Shown: positions 43,565 through 55,536, counted from the first letter of the stretch. The stretch is DNA of 64,000 nucleotides from Rhodosporidiobolus odoratus (GCA_034387635.1 JAOANU010000007.1:62001-126000); one strand, 5' to 3'. Program-made: numbers and translations. Notes: generated by a model not told the origin, from the letters alone.

Positions 43565-44306
43565 ATGCGCACTATCCGCGTTCTTCCCGCTGAAGTCGAC
43601 GACCTCCCTCTCCTCGCTTGCATTCAACGAGCCGCTTTTGCTCCCACCGCCATCTCCCGTGTCATCTTTGGCCGGGTCAGCCCAGAATCGGATGCGCGAC
43701 ACTCGATACAACGATTGTCGAAAGCGCTTGATGACCCGGGCAAGGCGGTTTACAAGGCAGTTGAGTCAGTGGACGGGGAGGCGGCGACCATCGTGGGGCT
43801 CGCCTTGTGGGAGTTGCCGCGTCATGAGGGTATGCCAGAAGAGCAAGAAAAGCCGAAGAAGCGCGAGTGGCCGGAGGGGACCGACGTCGAACTTGCTGAA
43901 TCCTTCTTTTCTCTCATGGACTTCCGACCAAAGGAGCGCAATTACCGTTCGTCTCTCTTCCTTGCGACAGTCTTGGCCCGGTTGACCGCTTATCCGCAGA
44001 TTTGAGCATCCTTGCCGTTGACCCACAGCGACAACGCACGGGCGCAGGAAAAGCGCTACTGGTGTGGGGCTGCCGGGAAGCAGACAAGCAAGGAGTACCG
44101 GTAGACCTCAAGGCTACAGACCGTGCGTTTCGCTTCGCCAGTTCGTAGGGCGATGCCGTGAGCTAACTCTCCCTTGCAGTGGGCATGCCGCTCTATTTGC
44201 GGTGTGGCTTCAGGGAATTCCGCGAATCGATAAGAGGGGGAGTCAACGGCGAGATCGAAGTCAGCCAACTCGACTCAGCTTCTCGATGGACTCGATTCAG
44301 TGCTAA
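43565..44306 (+). CDS. GNAT-family N-acetyltransferase, copy 1
   Basis: ATG at 43565 begins MRTIRVLPAEVDDLPLLACI, the beta1-alpha1 start of a GNAT fold. The next block is VGLALWELPRHEGMPEEQ. After an intron ending at 44001 the acetyl-CoA-binding strand and loop read LSILAVDPQRQRTGAGKALL. After another intron comes GMPLYLRCGFREFRESI, the beta6-beta7 region. The exact C-terminus is uncertain; a TAA at 44304-44306 is one candidate. A second GNAT gene with matching architecture follows on the same strand. The substrate is unknown; such enzymes acetylate small amines, antibiotics or proteins. Confidence 0.75.
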
Positions 44307-44478
44307 CAGGAATTTTTGCCCTGGTTTCCCTCGTCTGTGCGGTTTTCCTTCTGCGCTGTTTACTTCCAATTTGCTGCGCTGTCTCTGTCGCTCTTACCGA
44401 TTCCACCGGCCCGTCCTCGGTGACGCTTGGCTCCATTCCCACTTCGCGCCGTCCACTCCGACCGTGCAGCTTTTCCCG

Positions 44479-45389
44479 ATGACCCGCCCGGCACTCAGTC
44501 TCGTACCCTGCACACTCGCCGACATCCCTTCCTTCCCCCAGATTTACCGCCTCGCCTTCCGCCCCACCGCGATTAACCAGTACTGCTTTCCCAATGTCAC
44601 AAGTGAAGCGTATGATCGATGGATCACAGCCCGCTTCACTGCGGCGCTAGAAAGGCGGGATGAGGAAGGTGTGAAGGAAGAGGTCATGCTTGCCAAGCGG
44701 GGGGACAAGGTCGTCGGTTATGCTTGGTACTCTTTCTGTCCCGATCTAGAGCAGCGGGGGAGGAGTACGACCCCACGGACCTTTCCGGTTGGAGCGGATC
44801 AGCCTAGGACAAGCAAGTTCATGGCCAAGTTCGATGAACACAAGGAAACGATCAAAGAGGCGCATTGGTGTACGCCTGTTTCTTTCCTTTCGATGTTGTA
44901 ACGCACCTGGGTCTCTTGAAGGCGGAAATCCGCGCCTGATTTGACTTCTTCACTCCTTCGCCAGCTTTCGACAATCTCGCCATTCTTCCCGAAGCCCAAG
45001 GTCAAGGATTAGGTAGAGCGCTCAGCCTCAAGCTGCTCGAGCGTGCACGGGAAGATGGGGTCAATGTCACGCTAGAGAGCACCGAACGTGCGCACAATCT
45101 CCTTCTCCTTTTCCTGCTGTGCAGACCAGCTATGTACCGAACCCCGAGAACCGCCCTCATCATAGTCCTTGACTTTCTCGTTGTCTTTCTGCAGTCGGAC
45201 TACCTCTGTACGAGAAACTCGGCTTCAAGCGCTTCGGAACACCTCTCGTGGCCGACGATTTGCCGGACGTCGAGGTACATTTTCCTCGTCTCTCCTTTTC
45301 CCTCGGTCGCTCATCAACTGATGAGAAAGCTAACACTGCATTGTTTGCAGCAACTCTGGCCGATGGTGTACGAGCATGAACTGGCCTAG
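44479..45389 (+). CDS. GNAT-family N-acetyltransferase, copy 2
   Basis: MTRPALSLVPCTLADIPSFP begins the fold. Then follow RLAFRPTAINQYCFPNVTSE and VMLAKRGDKVVGYAWYSF. After an intron ending near 44963 comes FDNLAILPEAQGQGLGRALS, the CoA-binding motif (Q-x-x-G-x-G). After the next intron GLPLYEKLGFKRFGTPLVAD appears. The final exon ends LWPMVYEHELA at 45389. All core motifs are intact and the length (about 230 residues) is normal. The layout and motif spacing mirror copy 1, implying tandem duplication. Confidence 0.82.
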
Positions 45390-45729
45390 GTAGAGCGTAC
45401 TGGTCAGAGCTGAATCAACTCAGTACAACAGCCAGACCTCGTCGCCTCGCTTCTTCTGGTCGTTTTAGCTTTCTGCTCTCGCCCTGAGAGGTGACTTCGC
45501 ACTCGCTCTCCCTGCATCTCTGCGTAAAGTGTATATCGAAAGAAAGGAGTATACTGCGTGTATATAAGCTGGAGAACAAACGTCGCTACAGAAACTCGAG
45601 AAGAAGCGACCCGAACTACTATGGGCGAAATATACAGTGCGCGAGCGAGTGAGGGTGTGTAATCGGAAAGAACGAGAAGAAACGCGCGTAGAAAGGGCGT
45701 CGTCTGGGCTTGTATCGATTGTCGACTAT
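45390..45729. other. Intergenic region between GNAT copy 2 and CFEM copy 2
   Basis: No gene is supported. The two neighbours converge here, so it holds their 3' UTRs. Confidence 0.45.
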
Positions 45730-46679
45730 TTAAGCGAAAACCGCGAGAACACCGATGCAGGTACTGCCAAAGGCGAGCGCGAGGGCGATCGAGCCAACCG
45801 TGGCAGAATTTTCGAAGGCCTGCTCAGACAAGAAGGGGTCAATCAGGTTGTAGCTCCCGGGATTTTGGAGGGAACGGGTGAGGTATGAGGGAGAAAGGAG
45901 CGCACCGACGAGCTGGACGCGCTAGCACTTGCCGCACCGGCACTCGCGCTCGAGAGTACCGATGCCACGGAAGACGTGACCGACGAGGCGCTGGCAGCAA
46001 GAACGCGACATTCCCGAAAATCAGTGCTTGCGAAGGAAAAGGTGAAAAGAAAGGGAAGCGAAACTCACGCCGACGATATTCCGCTCCTCACGCTCTGATC
46101 GACGCTCGCGAGACTGCTAGTTACGCTACCTATCGCTGAGATATCCGTCGCGGTAACTGAGCTCGAGATTGCAGAGCTGGCGCGCGAACGAGCCCTTGAC
46201 ACGGCAGAGGAGGCAGAAGACTCGAGGGATACCAGTGTCGAGACGGCGGAGGTGACCACATCTGACACGGAGTGGGTCAAGCGAGCTATAAGACACCACT
46301 TAGCCTATTCAAGGAGGGAGGAACCGTTTACCTGAAGAGGCGGCTGCAGCATCGCACACACGATTCCCCATCGCTTGACCTTCGACCACATCTTGCGGGC
46401 TCTGCAGTCGGTCGTGAAATCAGCTCTGTCGGCTAGTGCGCGTCAAATGCTGTGACGTACACAATTGTCAGTCAAGCAAGTATTGTACGCCCTGACAAAC
46501 GCCTCGCTCGTGCACAGTCCAGCGACGTTACTGCGACTAGTGCCCGGTGAGAGGATGGCGGCTTCACGAAGCTTTGCGTTGAAGCAGTTGCGCACACAGC
46601 GGAGTGCTGAAGAGGAGACGTCCTGGGCGAGGATGAAGGAGGAGAAGAAGGCGAGGAGGAAAAGAGCGAAGGGGAGCAT
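45730..46679 (-). CDS. CFEM-domain, GPI-anchored cell-wall protein, copy 2
   Basis: Start at 46679: MLPFALFLLAFFSSFILAQ (signal peptide). CFEM block: LRCVRNCFNAKLREAAILSP, NVAGLCTSEAFVRAYNTC and LTDNC, then after an intron DVVEGQAMGNRVCDAAA. A Ser/Val-rich stalk follows (SVSDVVTSAVSTLVSLESSA), and the C-terminal hydrophobic tail SIALALAFGSTCIGVLAVFA is a GPI-anchor signal, with the stop at 45730. The CFEM core shares the QAYNTCLTDNC-type motif with copy 1 at 42.4 kb (AYNTCLTDNC identical), showing a common origin; the stalks have diverged. Confidence 0.83.
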
Positions 46680-47039
46680 GGCGGAATGCTGCTTGTTGAG
46701 ACTGTAACGAGTGTTTGCGGCGAGCGAGAATATGTATGAGGAGACAAGGTTTGACAAGGCCAAGTTGCGGCATAGTCGGAATGAGGAGAGCTGCACAGAG
46801 CTGAGGTGGAGAAGGACCCGCCGTTGACCTTCTCAAGTGATTGAAAGGAAGAGAGAGGTAAGAGCGACGGTAGACATGAGGAGGACTGCTAGACACGCAC
46901 AAGGACACCAGGCGACAATGCGAGCGGCAACAGCGTGACATGATCGGGGAAGCGGAGCGAAGCCAAGAATAGCGGAACTGAGGCCGGGGGAAAAAGGAAG
47001 AAACGGCACCGTGCCTTACTTCCCGTACATCAGCGGCAC
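46680..47039. other. Promoter region of CFEM copy 2 and 3' flank of NOP9
   Basis: No gene is supported. An upstream extension of the CFEM frame (46680-46796) begins at an upstream ATG but lacks signal-peptide character, so the downstream start is preferred. Confidence 0.4.
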
Positions 47040-50036
47040 CTACACGCTCGCCTTGATGGCCTTGAGTACGTCGTCCACCCCCTCCGCAGCTGACCCACCA
47101 CCGACTGCCGCCTTCTCCGCCGCCTTCTTCGCCCGCTTCGCCTCCTTCCTCGCCCGCTTCGCAGCCCGCTCTTCATCTTCCCCACCGCCCGCTTTCCCAT
47201 TCGTCGCCGCCTCACTCGGAGCAGCAGCGACGACTGCTCCACCGGAAGCAAAGATAGCGTCAATATCGTCCACCTTTCTCGCTCGCTTCTTGCTCTCGCC
47301 CCCTGCCGCTGCAGGCACAGGTGCGGACGCAGACGGTGCGGGCGACTCCAACGCCACCTGTCGAGCCTTCTCCTCCGCCGCCAACCTCGCTATCTTTGCC
47401 TTCCAATCATCCCGTCTCCGACCCCAAAGCGGCAACTCCATCTTCCTCGCCAAAAAGTGGGCATACGCGCTCCGTTGTAGCTCGTCTTGGTGATCAAACA
47501 CACTGGCGGCGATTTTGTCCTTGAGGAAGACGTCGGCGGTGGCGAACGCGCGTTCAGCGACGCGGGACCCGATGCGATCATCGGCTAGTTGGGGGAAGTG
47601 GCCGATTAGGGAGAGAATGAAGGTCCGGAGAGCTCGCGGTGGGGTGGTCGGGGAGCCGAGTAAGGCGTCAAAGATGCGAGAGGAAGTGGTGGACCTGGTG
47701 AGGGGGAGAAGCGTGTCGAAGGGGAGGGAGGCGATACTGCGGAGCGAAGGGGCAAAATTAGTTGGCGGCCGCCGTTATCGAGCGTTGAGAGGGACGTGCG
47801 AATCGAATACGACCTGTTGATGCGGCGCGTGCATTTTCAGCCAGGTCTGTAGAAGGACTGAACCTTGTGTTGAAGGTTCGGGGGTCGCGCCGGTCGCCAA
47901 CTTCTTCCAATACTGAGGCACGGGAACCATCACAAGCAGAGAGGCAGCGGCGGACAGTGTTAAGGGAAGTGTGACGCGGGCGGAACGCGAGAGGCGAGAA
48001 GCGACGTTAGTGTGCTTTTCCCGGAAGAAGAGAAGGAAAGGGTAGGAACTGCCCGCATCGGAGAGAGGATTGAGAGAAGAGGGCACGACCTACTTGTAAC
48101 CTGTTGAGCGTCAACACACACGGAACGACGAGCTTCTTCTCGTCCTCCGTCTTCAGTCCGAACGTGTTGAGCATAAGCTGCAACGGTTAAGGGAGGTCAG
48201 CGGTTCCGTTCAATCGGCCGTATCGTTCATGAATCCGAGCATTCGGAGAGCTGCGATCCGCTATAGCGTCCAAACGAGGCGAGACAGAAGAACGCACCTC
48301 TGCAACTTCGCCTTCGCAACATTGTAACCGACTCGCGCTCTCCATCAACGCCCTCAGGACACCTGTCCTGAAGTTGTCGATCCACTCTCCCCTCCTCTCC
48401 GTCGGCACCGCCCTCAATTCTTGGACCAATCCCTTCATCTCCTCCTCACCCACCCTCGAAATACCGACCGCCACGACAAAGTTTGCGACCGCGTTCGCAG
48501 CCAAGCGATGTACTTTGCCGGAGAAGAATTGCGACCACAACGGGGAAAAGATAGGTGGAGGGGCGAGGTGAAGGATCATTTCGAAAGTAGGGGACGAAGC
48601 CGGATGCCTCAACAACCCGGCAAGGTACTCCTCCCTCAGATCCTTCGCCGCTTCCCTCTGCTCCTTCGCGACCGACTCGGGATCGAGCACCTCGCTGACC
48701 AGACCGCACAGGACTCGATCTGCCCAGCCGCCTGCAGTCCATCCTCCATCCGGTTGAGCCGCTTCCAGCTCAATCAAAATGCGCATGACCGGGCCCGCGA
48801 CCTCGTGCATCGCAGCCTTGCGTACACCTTCACCGGGAACAGCGTTCTGTGCGCCCTGCATGGAAGCGGCGTCGGCGTCGAGCCCATCGAGAGCGACGTA
48901 GATCTCCTTCAAGGCATCCCCGAACGAGGAAGGGACCGCAAGGCGCGCCTCGGCTGGCTTTGCTTTGCCCTTTGCGCCCGCTTGCTGTGCAGTTGTCAAC
49001 GAGGCATCGTCGGCCAACCAATTCTTGCCGAACGAGGCGCCTTGGTTCTTGCGGAAGTTGGTGCTCTTCTTTGAGCGAGCGGCAGCGGCGGACGATGGGC
49101 CGGAGGAGGTCGAGGTGGAGGAAGAGGAGCACGGGACGCCGGAGAAGACGAGGAGGAGAATGCGGATGGTGTGCGAAGCGAAGGAGTCGTAGATTAGGGT
49201 CGAAATGGTCGGGAGGAGTTCCTGGAGGAGGGAGAGCAGGAGGGAAGTCATAGTAGGGAGATCGGAAGTGTCGGATCCCGAAGGACCAGTCGCCACTTCG
49301 CCGCGGGTCTGCAAGGGAAAAGGGGTGAGTTGCGAAGGTCTTCGAGGCAGCGAGAGGGTGAGGCGTACCTCGCGATGCACGGTCTCCCCAGTCAGCTCGA
49401 AGAGCGTTTGTAGAACGTGACTCGCACTCCTGTGCTTGACCAGCTTCTCGAACATCCCGCTGAACCGATCAAGCAGCACCCTTTTCGCAAAGTCGTCCAT
49501 CGCGTACAGCAGCTGCTCGAGCACAACACTCGACTCGCCGTCGCCCGCCAAGCTGACCTCGTGCCCGCTTAGACTCTCGAGCGCCGATCGTAGGAGCAGC
49601 GGTCGCTCGTCCTCGATTTCCTCCTCGACCTCTTCCCCCTCCTCATCCACGACCCACTGTGTCTGAGCGCCCCTCGCTCCATTCCTGAGGGCCGTCATCT
49701 CCTCAATCTGTTCCGCAAGCTTCTTGAAGTAGGCCTTGGTGTCGGGATCCGGCTCGGGGAGAGCGTCGGGGTCAGGTTCGCCCGCAGGATTGTGCGACGA
49801 GGCGGAAGGTAGCGCGTCCCATTCCATGCGAGTCTTGCGTTCACGCTCGCGCTTCTCCCTGGCGAGTTGAGCGGCAGCTTCCTGCTCTTGCTGCTCTCGT
49901 TTGGCCTGCCGAGGACGGGTTTCAAAAGTAAGAGTGGTCAGGAACAGGGTTGCAGCCTCGAGGTGCACAGATGATAGCGTACCTGCTTCTCCTGTTGCCT
50001 AGCGCTAGCTCCCTTGCGCTGCCTGGGTCGCGGCAT
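47040..50036 (-). CDS. NOP9: Nucleolar pumilio-repeat protein Nop9 (40S ribosome biogenesis)
   Basis: Start at 50036: a basic tail (MPRPRQRKGASARQQEKQ) and a charged linker, then DTKAYFKKLAEQIEEMTAL. PUF-type repeats are visible as LLRSALESLSGHEVSLAGDG, FSGMFEKLVKHRSASHVLQT, FASHTIRILLLVFSGVPC, FFSGKVHRLAANAVANFVVA, and the C-terminal repeats SRIFDALLGSP and GHFPQLADDRIGSRVAERAF. LMLNTFGLKTEDEKKLVVPC fits the Nop9 mid-repeat region. The tail is Lys/Arg/Ala-rich (KRARKEAKRAKKAAEK), typical of nucleolar targeting, with the stop at 47040. About 800 residues in six exons. Nop9 binds pre-rRNA near the 20S cleavage site (known). Divergent from THI20. Confidence 0.9.
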
Positions 50037-50394
50037 GGTCGATCAAGTCGAGGTGAGGGAAGTGAAGGTGAGGTGAGCGAGGAGGGTTGCGACTGAGGTG
50101 AAGGGCGAGATACTGGGCAATATCTCGAGCAGGAACAAGCAGCAGCAGTACGGCAAACAGCGTGCAGCGGGAGACTGCGAGGCTGAGATCGCTCGCTTGG
50201 CCGTGCTCTTCCCGACCTCCGGCTTATCTCCACTCCGACTAGTACGGCTAGGGAACCCGCCAGCTCACTGTCTAATTACTGCGGACGACGTGAGGACTGG
50301 CTCTACTGCAAGGCATGTTAATAGTAAATTGCTGGACGGCTGCGGTTTCGAGTTTCTTGGCTGTCGGATTGTTCCGCTCTTTGCACTGGCTAGA
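50037..50394. promoter_or_regulatory. Shared divergent promoter of NOP9 and THI20
   Basis: 358 bases between two start codons on opposite strands. No TPP-riboswitch-like structure was recognised. The region presumably contains both promoters. Confidence 0.5.
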
Positions 50395-52878
50395 ATGACT
50401 CCCCCGATCGTATTGTCCATTGCTGGATCAGGTACACAATTTCTACCACTATCCGATCCTACCCTGAGCTGATTACCGCTCTCTCACCTCCAATCGCATT
50501 TCAACCTCGCTCTTCCTCTCCCTCAAGACAGCGGCGCAGGAGCTGGCATACAAGCCGACATAAAGACCGTAGCAGCATGTGGCGCCTTCTGCACCACCGT
50601 CCTCACCGCCCTCACCGCACAAAACTCGCACGGCGTCCAGTCTGTTGAAGGAGTCTCGTCCGCCATGGTCTCTGCCCAGCTCGATTCGGTTCTCTCCGAC
50701 ATGGGCGCCAGTGCAGTCAAGACGGGGATGCTCTATGGCGCAGAGACGATCGATGTCGTCTGTCGAGGATTGGAGAAGCACTTTGGCGCCGTGGACCAGG
50801 GTGGACGGGAAAAGGCCAAGCTGGTGGTTGACCCCGTGTGCGTGTCAACGTCGGGCCACTCTCTTCTGCCGCTGGAGGCCGTCGAGACTCTACGGCAGTC
50901 ACTACTTCCCTGGGCGACGGTGATCACGCCAAATATTCCGGAGGGAGAGTTTCTCTGCGGCTGGGACCGAGGCGCTATCAAGGACGTGGCAGCGATGGAG
51001 CGGTGCGCACAAGAGCTAGGAGAGAAGGGCGTACGATGGGTCTACTTGAAGGGAGGACACATGCCGGTTGAGAGGAAAGGGGGCAAGGTCGTCGTCGACT
51101 TGCTGTGGGATTCGCAGGAGCAAAAGTCGATCAAGAGTGCACGACCCTTCCTCGACGTCAAGAACACGCACGGCACAGGCTGCACACTCTCCGCCGCCAT
51201 TGCTTCCGAGCTCGCAAAGGGTGCTTCCGGTGCGGTCCCTTCACTCCCTCCTGGGTCGACCTTCTCAAACCGGCGTCTTGCTCACCTCTTCCTCCTCAAA
51301 TCTTGCACTTGCAGTCCCTCAGGCTGTCTCGATTGCAGGAGACTACGTGGCTGGCGCTATTGGCTCCTCCTATCCTGTCGGTGGTGGAGCTGGCCCGGTC
51401 AACCATTTCCACCGGTTGATGCCGCGTTCGCTTCCATTGTGCGCCCTTCACGTCCTTTACATGCTCTCCTGCTCTGCATTTCCTTCTGGCGATCAGCCAT
51501 ACCTGGTTCAGCTGACCAATGTTTCGCCCACAGACCAACCCCCCTCTCCCCTCATCCTTTCCAATCCTTCCTCATCACCTCCTGCCCCGACGCCTGGTCT
51601 CGCTACATCAACCACCCCTTCCCGAACTCGCTGGCGGATGGAACATGCAAGCGGGAGGCGTTCCTTGAGTTCATTATTCAGGACTAGTACGTCTGGCCGC
51701 TCCCTTGTGCTTTCCCATTCCTGCTCGTGCTCCCACGTGCTTATATGCGCGCCGATTCGTCTGAAAGAAAATGGAATACCACAGGACGCTGACGTAGCCT
51801 TATCTGTTTCCCCACAGCCATTTCCTCAAGGTGCGTCCTTGCCCCATCGCTTACTGATCATCCCGCTTGCCGCCTGTCGCCAGGCGGGGTCCAGCTAGGC
51901 GAGACTTTGAGCATCTTTTACTGACTTTTGCTTCGCCCCGCCTACCTACCTGAACTTTACCTCACCCTCCGCAACCTCACTGTCCAAACCCTTACGCATC
52001 GCCCTTCCACCGCTCGCGCCCCCTCCGTCGTCGTGCCTCATGACACATAGCAATACGCCCGCGCCAACTGCCTTACCGCCTACAAGACGGAAGATCGTGA
52101 ACTCATGCTTGGAAGCCTCGAAATTGTCCAGGAGTGCTTGCACGAAACCGAGTTGCATGTCAAGGTATGCCGCCATCTATCCTTTTACCTCCACTCTCTT
52201 GTTCTGTGATGTGGACTAGGCGCCAAGCAGTATGATCGAGGCGGTTAACCTTTCTTTCCTCTGTTGTACCAGTTCTGCGAATCCTTCGGTATCCCCAATT
52301 CAACCCTACTCAACGCCCCCGAAAGTGTCACCAACACAGCCTACACACGTTACGTCCTCGACATTACCAATCGCGGGGACCTCCTCGACGCCCTCGTCGT
52401 CAAGCATTCTTGCTTGCTCGGGTACGGAGAAGTTGGGAAGAGGTTATGCGCGCAGCAAGAAGGGACGGTGAGGGAGAAGGAACGGAATCCGTATTGGGAG
52501 TGGGTTAGTGAGTACGGCGGGGAATGGTACCAGAGTGCGGTAATCAAGGGTACAGGTGCGCAGGTCTCCCCAAGTCTCCTTTGCTTTCTGCAGCCTTTCT
52601 GGCCGTTTGCTTCGCTTCTCTCTCTCCATCTGAAGCCCACCAACGAGTCATTCTCGTATATTGACCTCTTTCTTCCCCCACTTCGCGCAGAACTGCTCGA
52701 AAAAACCCTAGCCGCCCGCCCCGTCTCCTCCGCCCGCCTCACCGAGCTCGCCAAAGTGTTTGAGCAAGCGACCGAACTCGAGATTGCGTTCTGGGATGCA
52801 GCTGTCGAAGCGGGACGACGGAAAGAGGTCGAGGGAGTCAAGGTTGTAGACGGAGGGGAGGCGAAGGTTTCGCTGTAG
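50395..52878 (+). CDS. THI20: Bifunctional HMP/HMP-P kinase fused to TENA/thiaminase II domain
   Basis: N-terminal ribokinase-fold domain: TPPIVLSIAGS, then after an intron GIQADIKTVAACGAFCTTVL, SVLSDMGASAVKTGMLY, LVVDPVCVSTSGHSLL, ITPNIPEGEFLCGW and the catalytic-loop motif KNTHGTGCTLSAAIASELA. This phosphorylates hydroxymethylpyrimidine for thiamine synthesis (known). C-terminal TENA domain: SCPDAWSRYINHPFPNSLAD, FLEFIIQDYHFLKQYARANC, FGIPNSTLLNAPESVTNTAY, and YGGEWYQSAVIKGT before the last helices, ending at 52878. The two-domain fusion is the yeast THI20/THI21 arrangement. The segment HFLK is encoded by a 13-base exon (51818-51830) between introns of about 130 and 220 bases. All motifs look intact. 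Confidence 0.9.
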
Positions 52879-53047
52879 ACTTAGCTGGCGGAGGAAAGAC
52901 CGCGCTGATCGGCGTCCTGAGACCTAACATACAAAGTACTATCGTAGCCTCTGCCAGCTCTGTTAGGGTACTGTTACGGCATTGTGTCGATAACCGCTTA
53001 TACAAAGAACCCAGTTCCGCGTCTCCCATTTACTCACTCTCATCTCC

Positions 53048-54015
53048 TCAACTCTCGTCATCAAGATCTAAGTCCTCATAATCCGAGTGCCTCGTTGGTG
53101 TCCACGGATTCCTAAACTCCTCAACGCTCGTCAAGTCAAGTCGAGCATCCTCTGGGCCGCGGTCGAGTCGAGGTCGGAATCCGCGTCTGAATCTGATTCG
53201 TCGGGGAGGCATTCCAGCTGGATGCCTTTTTCTGTTCGCTTCGGGCCCATGTGCGCGAGCTTCGTGACCTGCAGTGTAAACATTGTCGAGACGCTGGAGG
53301 GCGACGTAGTGCGGCGGAAGAGTAGGTTGTAGATAGTGGTCAAAGGAAACGTGGATTCCGTTATAGTGGCGGGGAGGTCAGAAGAAAAAGGAAGGAGAAG
53401 GGAACGACAGAGAATAGTCAGCGCGAAAGGAGGTACAGTGTTCAAAGATACCGCCGACAGGAAAGACAGAAAACCACGCACAATCTCTTGCCAGGTATGG
53501 GCCTTTCCGCAGATCCGGCTTCGGGGAACCAGGCCATCGGAACGCGCGTCCGAGACGGTCAAGATCCTCGAGTGTGGCAGTGTCGTCCAACGTCCAACCC
53601 CGCTGCTGCTAGAACCTGCTGCACGCACCGGATCCTGCGGTGGGCCATTCCGCTTCGCAAGTACGCGGCGGGCGCGCGATGAGCCTGAAAGCGGAGCCTA
53701 ACGCGCAGGACGAACGGAAAAGCCACTGGAGGATGCCCGTAGGAGCCTTCGAAGAGAGACAAGACGCGGTTGAAAAACTCGCGGGACGTTGGTGTTTGAG
53801 GGCGCTGTCGGAATCATCGACGTCGCTCGCTTCTTCTTGGCAAGTCGACCTCTGCTTCCGGTCGCGCTTTGGCACGTCGAGCGTGTACTTTGCTGAGTGT
53901 TGAAGATTAAAAGCAGGATGGGATGACAGGATGAGGTACGGAGAGGAGTGGGGCGCGCAGCGCGTATGTCGGCTACGTGTAGCTTACGGAAATGCTCGAA
54001 GGTCGCAGGGAACAT
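53048..54015 (-). CDS. Unidentified multi-exon gene with acidic C-terminus
   Basis: A consistent exon path can be drafted. MFPATFEHF at 54015 meets a GTAAGC donor; the next exon reads KYTLDVPKRDRKQRSTCQEE; a third contains GWTLDDTATLEDLDRLGRAF and RWPGSPKPDLRKGPYLAR. A final exon has VTKLAHMGPKRTEKGIQLEC, LPDESDSDADSDLD and SVEEFRNPWTPTRHSDYEDL, with the stop at 53048. The C-terminal sequence is clearly protein-like and acidic, but I do not recognise a family. Internal junctions (53590-53830) are unresolved, where more than one frame is open. Its start lies only 119 bases from the divergent SDR gene. Confidence 0.45.
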
Positions 54016-54134
54016 CTGTGTGCGACAATTGCGACGGAGGACAGAGAAGCAATATACAATGGTGAAATGTCAATCGGCGTCTCCCGCTTCACATTCCAGC
54101 TAGACTCTCGCTTGGGTACACTCGACGGCTTAGA

Positions 54135-55432
54135 ATGAACGCACTCGATGCTTTGTGGGGTGGCGCCTCCTCGTCCAAGGGAGAGACGATTCAAACTCCT
54201 TCTTCCTCGTCTCCGGCACCTTCCCTCGCCGGGCGGGCAATCATTGTCACGTACGCCGGTCCCCTTTCTCAATACCGTCTCGAGAACTTACTCTCGTCCG
54301 CCTACAGTGGATGCGCATCTGGGATAGGTCGAGCCGTCGCCCTTCACTTAGCGGAAAAGGGTGCAAGACTCGCTCTGACCGACAAGGACGGCGCAGAAGG
54401 CAGAGCACTGTGCGAGGAGATCAAACAGAGGGGCTACGACATCGACATGGCCTTCGCTGCGCTGGATTGCACAGGTACACTCGCTCTCTATCAACTATTC
54501 TTGACCCGAACTGACCGAAGTGGGGGAAAGTGCAGATGAAGCTGCTGTCGGAAAACTCGTACGAACGTTCAAGAAGAGCTACAAGCGATTGGACGGCTTG
54601 GTCAATTGCGCAGGCAAGCCTTTCCCTACATCGTTCCGCTGAGAAAGCGAGCTCACATCTCTTCCTTGTATGTAGGCGTCAACCTTCCCTCGCCCGAGGC
54701 GCATGAGGTTCAGATGGACTTGTGGTCTCAGACGATGGATGTCAACGCTCGGGGCACCTTCTCGTTTTGCAAGCACTTTGCTGCTAGTATCATCAACACT
54801 CAAGAATACCTTGATGCGCCGGTGGGAGGATTCTCCATCGTGTGCGCTGCCTTACACTGTCCCTTGTCAACCCGCGCTAACGCTCTTGCGCTTCCACAGC
54901 AATATCGGCAGCAATGCTTCGCTCATGGGATTGCCCAACAGTAGTGTATACGTGCGCAACCTTTTTCACACTCTGTCACTACAGACTTTCCCGATATGTT
55001 TTCCTCGCGCAGTGCGCTTCGAAACACGCAGTCCTAGGCTTCTCTCGAGCAATGGCGAAAGAGTATGCCATGAAGCAAATTCGTGTCAACGTAGTCGCTC
55101 CAGGTACTCTTTTCTTTCCACTGCCTCCCTCTGCTGAACGCTAGGCTTACTCTTCTCCCGCCGTTCTACGCAGGTCCAATTGACACGCCCCTCCTGCATC
55201 ACCTATTTGATGCTTCAGAGATGAGTCTCGACAATGCGTTGCAGCAGGTTCCGATGCAGCGGGTAGGCCAGCCAGAGGAAGTTGCAAGAGTCGTCGGGTT
55301 TTTGCTTGGAAGCGACGCGAGCTATATCACGGTGCGCTCCGATTCTCTCCGCAGCTAGCGAAAAAAGTGACTTCACTCATGCGTTCTTTACAGGGTGCCG
55401 TCTTACCAGTCGATGGAGGTTGGACGGCTTAA
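54135..55432 (+). CDS. Short-chain dehydrogenase/reductase (classical SDR)
   Basis: NAD(P)-dependent oxidoreductase. Start MNALDALWGGASSSKGETIQ, then the coenzyme motif GCASGIGRAVALHLAEKGAR after the first intron; DKDGAEGRALCEEIKQRGYD; VDVNARGTFSFCKHF-type strand (read as MDVNARGTFSFCK); NIGSNASLMGLPNSS with the active-site Ser. A splice from 54948 region to 55012 region yields VYCASKHAVLGFSRAMAKEY, giving the catalytic Tyr-x-x-x-Lys. The C-terminal part reads PIDTPLLHHLFDASEMSLDN, MQRVGQPEEVARVVGFLLGS and GAVLPVDGGWTA, the standard SDR ending, with the stop at 55432. All catalytic residues are present. Seven or so exons. The substrate is unknown. Confidence 0.88.
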
Positions 55433-55536
55433 AATCGCGTTCTTTGTTCTTCGATACCCTACCCTCGCAATGATACCCTTACAAGCCTTAACAAGGTCCG
55501 CACACTGGACAGCTGAGCGTACTCGACCGCAATGAT

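Noticed and set aside
50037..50394. Possible TPP riboswitch upstream of THI20
   Set aside because: No recognisable conserved TPP-aptamer segments; fungal THI20 is usually regulated by transcription factors.
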